From the NCBI GenBank assembly GCA_900548075.1, contig URJD01000008.1:1-21680 (forward strand): 21,680 bases of DNA. The letters run 5' to 3'. The position numbers were made by a program, and so were the translations under genes. The notes beneath the pieces are model-generated. The model saw nothing but the letters and a program-made list of their open reading frames with translations, did no database searches and was not told the DNA's origin. Below are positions 7,703 through 15,300 of the stretch, one piece after another (position 1 is the stretch's first letter; every line of letters starts with the position of its first letter). This DNA comes from an uncultured Collinsella sp. (GTDB taxonomy: Bacteria; Actinomycetota; Coriobacteriia; Coriobacteriales; Coriobacteriaceae).

Positions 7703-8755
7703 CTAGGCGATAGAACCCATGATACCGATGAGCGGCAGCATGACGGCGATGAGCGTGGCTCCCACGGCGACGGTCAAAAACCCGGCAAGCACCGGCTCGA
7801 CGTTATCGACCACGGCGTCGAGTTGCGAGATGGCATCGTCAAAGAAGATGCCGGCCAGTTGCCCGAGCACCTCGTCGGCGGAGCCGGAGTGAATGCCCAC
7901 GGTGAGCATGCGTCCGTAGATGGGCTCAAACACGTTGTTTTCGTTGATTGCCTGGCTCAGGCTGCGCGGGTTGTCCAAGCTGACCATGCTCTGATGCGCC
8001 CGCTGTAGCTTGGCGCTTAGCTCGTCGTGATCGACCGCCGCCGCTGCGCGCTCCACGGCAATGCCGTCCTGTACGCCCGAGGCGACAAAGGCCGAAAGCG
8101 CGCTGGCAAAGCGCGAGACGGCCAGCTGATACATGGCGTTCCTGGTGAGCGGAAACTTCTCGAACATCTTGATAACGCGGATACGGCCGGTTTCGGTGCG
8201 TGCGAGTACGGCCACAGCGAGCGCGATGGCCGTGGCCACAAGCACCACGACAAGCGCGATCCAGCCAATCACGGCGGATGCGCCGATCATGGAGAACGAG
8301 CCAGACGTAAGAGAGCCGGAGATATTGGAATAGGCGTCGGTGAACGTCGGCAAAATGAAGGCTACGGTAAAAATAAGGATGCAGCTCATAATGCACAGGA
8401 GCGCTGCCGGATAGACCACGGCGTTGCGCAATTTATTAAAGATACGACCCTCGCTGTCGTAGTGGCGTCCCAGGCTGCGCAGGGCGCGCTCAATGCGTCC
8501 GGATGCCTCACCAATACGCACCATCTCGACGGCGTATTCTGGAAAAGCGCCCGTGCTTTCCATGGCGGTTGCGAGTCCGGCGCCATGGATGAGCTTGGCA
8601 TATACGCCGTCGCATACTGTTTTAAAGTGCGACTGCTCGCGTTTTTCCGCAAGCATGTAGACGGCTTCTTCGGTCTGAATGCCTGCGGAAAGCATGGTGG
8701 CGATGCTGTCGCAAAAAGCGCTGACCGCGCTGCTCTCCAATAACTTTTTCGCCAT
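7703..8755 (-). CDS. GspF/PilC-like inner-membrane platform protein
   Basis: 350 residues with two tandem type II secretion F domains: the first about 10-140 (with the IGEASGRIERAL stretch near 81-92) and the second about 212-345 (VGIHSGSADEVL near 286). TM helices fall at about 115-137, 158-185 and 322-347; the C-terminal VEPVLAGFLTVAVG to PLIGIMGS block is typical of the family. Platform proteins couple the cytoplasmic ATPase to pilin insertion or extraction in type IV pili and type II secretion. The start has GGGAG 4-8 bases upstream. It follows the transglutaminase gene by 37 bp on the same strand. With pilT downstream it is one of the two clear type IV pilus-family proteins in the cluster. 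Confidence 0.92.
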   Translation of the reverse strand: MAKKLLESSAVSAFCDSIATMLSAGIQTEEAVYMLAEKREQSHFKTVCDGVYAKLIHGAGLATAMESTGAFPEYAVEMVRIGEASGRIERALRSLGRHYDSEGRIFNKLRNAVVYPAALLCIMSCILIFTVAFILPTFTDAYSNISGSLTSGSFSMIGASAVIGWIALVVVLVATAIALAVAVLARTETGRIRVIKMFEKFPLTRNAMYQLAVSRFASALSAFVASGVQDGIAVERAAAAVDHDELSAKLQRAHQSMVSLDNPRSLSQAINENNVFEPIYGRMLTVGIHSGSADEVLGQLAGIFFDDAISQLDAVVDNVEPVLAGFLTVAVGATLIAVMLPLIGIMGSIA

Positions 8756-8792
8756 TTATCTCCCTGCTTTCGTACAAGCTATTTGACACTGC

Positions 8793-9725
8793 TCAGTATA
8801 CATAACGATCGGTGTACTCCTTTCCGTCCCCCACGTTTTTGTTATCCCCGCTCGCGGCGAATGTCAGGTCCACGCGCGACCACGTGTTTCTGTCTACGCT
8901 AAATTGCGCGCTTTTCCAGGTACCATCGATATAGACCATGATCCACGCATGATAGATCTGGTCGGGGGATACATAGCCGGTGACAATTTTTGTGGGGATG
9001 CCCACGCTACGAAGCATGGCGGCTCCCAGGCTGGCGTAATCAAAGCAGATGCCTTTTTTGCTTGTCAGGGTTTTGTCGGGATTGGGGACATAGCCCGTGG
9101 CCTGCTTAAGTTTGGATGCCTTGTCGTTGTCGTAGGAAACGTTATCTACCACCCACTGACAGATGTCTTTTACGGCATCGCCCTGGTTTTGGGCGCCTTT
9201 GGTCAGTTCGCGCGCTTTTTTAACGCATGCGCTGGTATCGGTGTAATTGCAATACACGTTGGGCACGGTAAAGGGCGCCCGCTCATCGCTCAACGCTACC
9301 GAGGCAGTTGCGCTGAGCAGCTCGACATAGTTGTCGCCCGAGGTGTTTTGCATCACACGGAACTGATAAGCGCCGTCGCCAAACGTGAGGGGGCAAATGA
9401 TGGCCGCACCGTCCTGCGGCAGGTCGTAGCTGTAAGTAGCCTGCCCGCTGGTGACGAGAAACTTAAGTCGTTGCTGGTTGGCGGCCGCTGCTCCAACGTA
9501 GCCGGCGTTTACGCACGAGGTGTCGATAGAGGCGCCGTTGAATGATTGTGCCGCATCGGCATGAAAGGCCGACGGGGAGATATGCTTGGGTGCCGAGAAG
9601 TCTGCCCCAGAGGTTTCGCCCGACGAGTCCCCGCAAGCGGTGAGCGTTAGCGCGACAAGCGCAAGCAGCACCGCACAGACGATGCGTACCCCGGGACGTG
9701 CCCTATGTGTAAAAGAAACGCTCAT
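8793..9725 (-). CDS. Transglutaminase-like lipoprotein
   Basis: 310 residues. The N-terminus is a lipoprotein signal (hydrophobic stretch ending LTAC, lipidated Cys31), so the protein sits on the outer face of the membrane. Residues 180-300 are a transglutaminase/papain-like core: Cys227 in KKGICFDYA, His259 in YHAWIMVYIDG, and Asp286 in RVDLTFA, consistent with a Cys-His-Asp triad. The first 150 residues form a separate beta-rich region of unknown type. Bacterial members of this superfamily can be peptidases, cross-linkers or amidases; nothing here decides between them. It is first in the leftward operon with the pilus-like genes and divergent from the adhesin, so substrates on either system are plausible. 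No clear Shine-Dalgarno sequence precedes the ATG. Confidence 0.88.
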   Translation of the reverse strand: MSVSFTHRARPGVRIVCAVLLALVALTLTACGDSSGETSGADFSAPKHISPSAFHADAAQSFNGASIDTSCVNAGYVGAAAANQQRLKFLVTSGQATYSYDLPQDGAAIICPLTFGDGAYQFRVMQNTSGDNYVELLSATASVALSDERAPFTVPNVYCNYTDTSACVKKARELTKGAQNQGDAVKDICQWVVDNVSYDNDKASKLKQATGYVPNPDKTLTSKKGICFDYASLGAAMLRSVGIPTKIVTGYVSPDQIYHAWIMVYIDGTWKSAQFSVDRNTWSRVDLTFAASGDNKNVGDGKEYTDRYVY

Positions 9726-9732
9726 TCGGTTG

Positions 9733-9738
9733 AGTATA
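9733..9738 (-). promoter_or_regulatory. Candidate -10 box for the leftward operon
   Basis: On the - strand TATACT lies 7 bases before the ATG of the transglutaminase gene, which would put the transcript start at or next to the start codon. That fits the missing ribosome-binding site and would make the mRNA leaderless, a mode known in actinobacteria. No convincing -35 box is visible, so this is tentative. Confidence 0.35.
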
Positions 9739-9836
9739 GACGCTCATGCGCCATGGGTGGCTGCCATTTTGGCCTATGGCAAAAGGTGCGTTGTGCGACG
9801 TTATCGAAATGCTGGCCCAGCAATGATGTTTAACGT

Positions 9837-9846
9837 CCAAATTTGG
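9837..9846. promoter_or_regulatory. Palindrome, possible operator
   Basis: CCAAATTTGG is a perfect 10-bp inverted repeat. It lies 10 bp upstream of a TAGTAT box (9857-9862), a reasonable operator position for the rightward transcript. It is short enough to occur by chance, so confidence is low. Confidence 0.25.
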
Positions 9847-9869
9847 TCTATCTCTGTAGTATATTGACT

Positions 9870-10004
9870 ATGACTGATTCTATTGATTTGCGTCGTTCTG
9901 CCAGACGGCGTGTTCAATTTGGTCGTTGGCAGGGACTGCGTGAGGGCGCGGTGACCTGCTCGGGCGGCATGATCTGCGTGAGGGCGCGGTGGCTTGCCGG
10001 GTGA
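9870..10004 (+). CDS. Possible 44-codon leader peptide (leaderless)
   Basis: An ATG at 9870 opens a 44-codon frame ending in TGA at 10002-10004, starting MTDSIDLRRSARR and rich in Arg. There is no ribosome-binding site, but TAGTAT at 9857-9862 ends exactly 7 bases before the ATG, the same spacing seen for the leftward gene, so it could be the first codon of a leaderless adhesin mRNA. It ends 46 bp before the adhesin start, in a region of small alternative hairpins. No homology is recognised; it may be chance. Confidence 0.25.
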   Translation: MTDSIDLRRSARRRVQFGRWQGLREGAVTCSGGMICVRARWLAG

Positions 10005-10053
10005 CGCTATCCCGTGTGAGGGCACGGGGGACCTGTTGGAGTGAGGAACTATG
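9940..10053 (+). repeat. Three direct repeats, 38-nt period
   Basis: GTGAGGGC occurs at 9940, 9978 and 10016, exactly 38 nt apart. Copies 1 and 2 share GTGAGGGCGCGGTG, and all three continue with a C-rich TG-containing stretch; the rest of each unit has diverged. The last unit runs into the ribosome-binding site and start codon of the adhesin. Confidence 0.75.
10011..10028 (+). promoter_or_regulatory. Small hairpin before the adhesin ribosome-binding site
   Basis: CCCGTG (10011-10016) can pair with CACGGG (10023-10028) around a 6-nt loop. The same CCCG can instead pair with CGGG at 9998-10001, giving two mutually exclusive structures just upstream of GGAG (10038-10041). A regulatory role is only a possibility. 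Confidence 0.3.
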
Positions 10054-12300
10054 CGCAAGAACGATCGATTCGAGCAGGAATTGAACGTTGTCGGTGCCGC
10101 ACGCCGGGCAAAGGCCTTTGGCATCAAGACTATGACGGTGGTCGTGACGGTAGCAATGCTGGTCTCGGGCGTGCCGACAAGGGTGATTGCCGAGGGTCTG
10201 CAAGAGGCAGGCGTTATTGCCGCGCAAGATTCGACGGACCAGAGTGCGTCGAGCAGCGGGCAGCAGGAAACTGCTCAGTCGAATACGCAGGAACAGCCTC
10301 AGGCCGCGTCCGAGCAAGCGGCTCAGCCCAGCTCGCAGGACAATGCCGCCGCTGCGCAGAATGACTCCCCGTCGGCCCAGCCCGCCCCGTCTGCTCAACC
10401 CTCCCAGCAGACGGAAACGGCCGATATCGCCCTCACGCTCAACAACGCCTCCATCACGTACAAGGGCCAGGTTGTTGCGCAGCCGGCCCAAAAGGTGACG
10501 GCGCCTACGAGCGACAGCTTTGAGTTCACCGTTCAGCCGGACAACGGCTACAAGCTGAGCAAGGTCACCCTCACGGTTAGCGGCGCCGACCGCGAACTCA
10601 AGGCCGACGCCAATGGTTTGTACACCGTGGACGCTGCCGACGTGGCGCAGTCTCCGCGCGTTACGCTCCAGACCGAGCAGGAAAAGGCCGCCGAGCCGGC
10701 AAAGGAGGCCACCCCGATCGAGGACGCCGAGGGCGTCGATGGTGGCTCGAACGATGTTGCGTCGAACGATATCGCGGCTGCGGCTAATGAGGAAAATGTC
10801 TCCGTTGCGAGCGATGTGAGCGGCGAGCCCGGCAAGACCACTAACGCCAAAGTCGGCGATACGGTGACCCTGAACGGAACGAGCAATAAGGGCTACTGTG
10901 CTTATTCCCATCAATGGGAGGTAACCACCGATAACGAAAACGACGCGGCGATTACCAACAATGGAAAGACAGTATCGGTTACATTCGATAAGCCTGGCAC
11001 TTACAAGTTCAAACACAAGTACTGCAGGAAAAACCATCTTATTGGTGAGCACAAGTTCGGCACGGACACCTTCACCGTAGTGGTATCCGACAATGTCGTT
11101 ACCAGCCTCACCATTTCTGGCGAAAGCTCGGTCAAGCAGTTCAAAACTATTCAGCTTACGACGAATGCGCCCAATGTCACGTGGTCCTCGAGCGACGAGA
11201 AAGTCGCTACTGTTGACCAACAGGGCAACGTTAAGGGCATCGCGCAGGGAAAGGTGACCGTTAAGGCACAGACGCTTGGCACCAACGGTGAGCTGCTGAC
11301 TGCCACTAAAGAAATCACCGTGACTGCTGCGCCGGAGACGGGCGTCCAGAACGCTTACTTCTTTTTCTTGAAGCCGGGGATGAAGCCTGAGTCCAATAGT
11401 GCTGCCGACTGGTATCCGGAAAGCGGAGCCGAAACGGATAACAACAGGGGTCGTATCAACATTACCGATATACAGACCGATGGCTCAGAAGCTGGCAACT
11501 CATACGATAACGTTGCAAATCGTGTAGTGTCGTGGCCAGACGGCTTGATTGAGGAGTCTGCGTCTGCTAACGGATTTGTGCTCTCACGCAAGAGCGAATA
11601 CTGGAACACGCTGTTCGAGGCTTATAAGTCCAAAACCGGAATCACAAACCGGAATGACGTGAAGGAAATCATCCTGCAACCATACAAGATTTCACACCCT
11701 GCGACCGGCTATCATCTTGATTGCACGGTTGAGGTTGTCGCTAAATCTAAAGTTGCTGCCGAGTTCTACGTGTGGTATCCGGGCAAAGAGGGATACCAGA
11801 TGATTGACACGGATATCTATTCTCTTGATGGGGATAGTGCATCGGTGCCCGAGACCACGGAAAAACTCAGGAAGACAATAGAATATAACGGCGTCACGTA
11901 TAAGCTCTATAGCTGGTACGACAACCCGAACATTTCGGGCAATCCAGTGAGCTTCCCAGCAACTGTCTCGAGCAATGTTAAGTACTACGCTAAGTATGTT
12001 GCGCAAGATCAAACTGTCACCGTGAAATACCTTGACAAGGCAACCGAAAAGCAGCTCGATTCCAAGACCTTGACCGATCTGGTGAAGGGACAGGAGGTTA
12101 CCGAGAGCCCCAAGCCTATTAAGGGATACGAGGTCGACGAGGGCTCCAAGAATCCCAAAAAGGCCATTGCTGGCATGGATTCCGAAATCGTGTTCTACTA
12201 CAACGCGAAAAAGGGCGAAGCCGGCTATCATCTGTCTGTCCCTGGCGCAACGTGGTCTGGCGGCACCCCCCTCCGACCTGGTTTCCCCGTGGGATGGTAA
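10051..12300 (+). CDS. Giant surface adhesin, N-terminal part (frameshifted)
   Basis: 749 codons before a premature TAA. The ATG has GGAG 9 bases upstream. A long positively charged n-region and hydrophobic core (27-46) form a signal peptide, cleavage likely after VIA (47). Residues 50-125 are a Gln/Ser/Ala-rich low-complexity stalk. Then come: a beta domain (126-208); an acidic linker; an Ig/PKD-like domain (about 250-346) with two Cys (283, 325); a BIG_2-type Ig domain (351-425, with TWSSSDEKVATVDQQG); a domain of unknown type (430-650); and a MucBP-like domain (654-718, with VKYLDKAT and GYEVDEGS). The frame is lost in the C6 tract at 12266-12271: dropping one C reads straight into the following frame. 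Without the rest of the protein this product has no anchor and would be secreted. Confidence 0.88.
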   Translation: MRKNDRFEQELNVVGAARRAKAFGIKTMTVVVTVAMLVSGVPTRVIAEGLQEAGVIAAQDSTDQSASSSGQQETAQSNTQEQPQAASEQAAQPSSQDNAAAAQNDSPSAQPAPSAQPSQQTETADIALTLNNASITYKGQVVAQPAQKVTAPTSDSFEFTVQPDNGYKLSKVTLTVSGADRELKADANGLYTVDAADVAQSPRVTLQTEQEKAAEPAKEATPIEDAEGVDGGSNDVASNDIAAAANEENVSVASDVSGEPGKTTNAKVGDTVTLNGTSNKGYCAYSHQWEVTTDNENDAAITNNGKTVSVTFDKPGTYKFKHKYCRKNHLIGEHKFGTDTFTVVVSDNVVTSLTISGESSVKQFKTIQLTTNAPNVTWSSSDEKVATVDQQGNVKGIAQGKVTVKAQTLGTNGELLTATKEITVTAAPETGVQNAYFFFLKPGMKPESNSAADWYPESGAETDNNRGRINITDIQTDGSEAGNSYDNVANRVVSWPDGLIEESASANGFVLSRKSEYWNTLFEAYKSKTGITNRNDVKEIILQPYKISHPATGYHLDCTVEVVAKSKVAAEFYVWYPGKEGYQMIDTDIYSLDGDSASVPETTEKLRKTIEYNGVTYKLYSWYDNPNISGNPVSFPATVSSNVKYYAKYVAQDQTVTVKYLDKATEKQLDSKTLTDLVKGQEVTESPKPIKGYEVDEGSKNPKKAIAGMDSEIVFYYNAKKGEAGYHLSVPGATWSGGTPLRPGFPVGW
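12266..12271 (+). other. C6 tract at the adhesin frameshift
   Basis: Six C at the junction of the two adhesin frames. With five C the codons run Thr-Pro-Ser-Asp-Leu and join the MucBP-like part to the repeat part without a break, giving one protein of about 3,631 residues. Homopolymer tracts are classic sites of slipped-strand length change, but also of sequencing error. Confidence 0.7.
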
Positions 12301-15300
12301 CAGCCTGAAATATAAGTACAACTATGGCTTCGCAAGGGGCGACACGTTTAACGTGACGTCTGCCGTTCCTGTTGCGAAAGATAAGGTATTTTTCGGTTGG
12401 CTTGATAAGGCCCGCGATGGTCGGCCTTCCAATATTTGTCATGCAGACGATTCAATCACTTATATCTATAGCAAGGATCAGACCTACTGCCTCGATGCCC
12501 TGTGGGCGAGCCTTTCCGCCACGGGTGAAAACGTTACGTATGACGGTCAACCGCACGGCGTGACAGTTGATGCTGCCATCAACGATGGCAGCACGCTGCC
12601 GGATAAGTATAAGCAGCAGGCAAAAGAGCACGTAACGCTGGGCAACATAGAATACAGTGTCGATGGTGGAGAAAACTGGACCGCCACGGCACCCACATTC
12701 GTGAACGCTGGTAAATATTCCGTTTCCGTGCGCGCTAACGTGAAGGTCGATGGCAAGGAAACCAAACAGCTAACCACCGAGACAGAGGTTGTTATTTCTA
12801 AACGCGAAGTGACGCTTAAGTCCGCCTCTGGCGAGTGGACCTACAATGGCGAAGAGCGCACTAAACATGAGATGGAATTCGTGAACGGCTTCGTCGAGGG
12901 CGAGGGCGCGACGATTAATTATACCGGCGCCATCACCAATGTTGGCGAGACCGAGAACACCTTTACCTATGAGTTGAACGAGGGTACGAATGCCAACAAC
13001 TACACCTTTGCTGAACCCGAGTATGGCACTCTCAAGGTGAATCCGGTTTCCGATAAGGTTACCGTTACCATTACGGGCAACAAGGGCACCAAGCCTTATA
13101 ACGGCAAAGAGCAGTCTGTGAGCGGCTATGAGTTTAAGGCCAATAATAAGCTTTACACCGACGGCGACTTCAAATTTACCGGCAATGCGACTGCCAAGGG
13201 CACCGCGGCCGGCACTTACACGATGGGTCTTGCCAAGGAGAACTTCGCCAACATCAGCAAGAACTTTGCCAGCGTCGAATTTGTGGTTGAGGACGGTCAG
13301 CTTGAGATTACGGGTGGTGAAATCGACCAGAAGGGTGTCAAGTGGACGCTGAACAATCTTCAGAAGAAGTATGACGGCAACACCTACAAGGCTGGCACTG
13401 CGACCGCTAAGGACAAATTCGGTAACAGCCTGAAGGTCGAATACAGCGTCGACGGTAAAAAATGGACGGGCGACCCGTCCACAATCACCGCAAAAAATTA
13501 CAACGATAGCAAGTTCATTCAGCTTCGTGCAACTGGGGACAACTACAAAGATGGTGAGTACGCCTATAGCTCCGAGCCGGAACAGCTCTTTATTGGCAAG
13601 CGTCTGTTGACCATGACTTCTGCTGGGGACTCTAAGAAATACGATGGAACTCCGCTTTTAAAGAACTCCCAGTCTGATGTTGCGGTGACGGGCGATGGCT
13701 TTGCCGAGGGCGAGGGTGCCACATATCACATCACCGGCTCTCAGACCGAAGCGGGCTCTTCCAAGAACACTTTTACCTATAGCTTGAAGGACGGCACGCT
13801 GCCGGAGAACTATAAGATTACATGTGAGCCCGGTACGCTCACTGTTATTGCGAACGACTCCGAGGTTGTTGTTGCGATTAAGGGCAACTCTGCGACTAAA
13901 ACTTACACTGGCCAGCCTCAGAGCGTTGAGGGCTACAGGGTTGTAAGTATTTCGAACGATAAATACAGCAGTAACGACTTTGAGCTTAAGGGCTCCGCCA
14001 AGGCGGAGCGTTCTGGCGAGGGCACCACGTATATGGGGCTGTCTGAAAACAGCTTTGTTAACAAGAGTGCCAACTTTAGCAATGTCACGTTCCAGGTGAC
14101 GGACGGCTATATCACCATTAAGCCCAAATCGATCGTTCCTGATCCCAAGGACCCCGACAACAAGATGAGCGTTAAGGAGCCTGATGACGCTGTTTACAAT
14201 GGACAGGTCCAGCAGCAGAAGCCCGTCGTCAAGGACGGCGACAAGACGCTGGTCGAGAATGCTGACTATAAGCTCTCTTATAGCAAAGACGCCACGAACG
14301 TCGGAACGGTGACGGTCACTGTTACTGGCATGGGTAACTACAGCGGCGAAGCTAAGGTGTCTTATCAGATCACTCCGGCGCCGCTGTCAATTACGACCGA
14401 TTCCGATACTAAGGTCTACGATGGCACCCCGCTGACTGCGCGCGGAAGCATTGAGGGCCTTGTTGCTGACGAGACGGTTGACTTTAAGGTTACGGGCTCC
14501 CAGACCCTGGCTGGCTCGTCTAAGAACACCTATGAGCTCAAGTGGAACGGCTCTGCTAAGAAATCGAACTACGAAATTAAGAAAGAGGACGTCGGTTCTC
14601 TTTCGGTGACTGACCAGTCCATCAACCCCGAGGACTCCAATTCCTACAAGGGCGTGACTGTTAGTGACCTCAAGGATATTAAGTACAACGGCAAAGACCG
14701 CAAGCAGGAGCCGATTGTCAAGAGCGATGGCGTCGGCTTGGTTAAGGGCCGCGACTACGAGCTCTCGTATGGTGAGGATACGGTCAACGCTGGTGCGGTT
14801 ACCGTGACCGTGAAGGGTATCGGTAATTACAGCGGCACCGTTACGCGTACCTACGAGATTACCAAGCGCGAGGTCAAGCTGAGCAGCAACACTTGCAGCA
14901 AGGTCTACGACGGTTCGGCTCTGACTGATCCGGTAGTCGTTGAGACGGGCAAGGATACGTTCGTGCCCGGCGAGGTTTCCAATATTCGCGCTACGGGTTC
15001 TATTACGAACCCCGGCACTGTCGTGAATGCCATCACCTTCGATAAGGGCGAAAAGTTCAACGAGAATAACTACGTTATCGAGTACGCCTGCGGCAAGCTG
15101 ACGGTTACGCCGAAGAATGTCGCGGCAAAGGGCATGAAGGTTCAGACTCCGTCGGATACGGTCTACAACGGCAAGAAGCAAGAGTTCGAGCCGGTCGTGA
15201 CGGATGGGTCGAAGACGCTCGTCAAGGGTGTCGATTATGATCTGTCCTTTAGCGACGATGCTGTAAATGCCGGCACAGTGACCATTACGGTCGCCGGCAA

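Larger units (their letters stand above)
9726..10050. other. Divergent intergenic regulatory region
   Basis: 325 bp between the leftward operon and the rightward adhesin. It contains the candidate leftward -10 box, a palindrome CCAAATTTGG (9837-9846), a TAGTAT box (9857-9862), a possible 44-codon leader ORF (9870-10004), three direct repeats at a 38-nt period (9940-10053) and alternative small hairpins. Both surface systems must be controlled from here, since no other gap in either operon is large enough for an obvious promoter. Confidence 0.6.

Noticed and set aside
9880..11220. 446-codon - strand frame overlapping the adhesin 5' end
   Set aside because: It runs across the intergenic repeats into the clearly coding adhesin signal peptide and stalk; its composition is that of a shadow frame.
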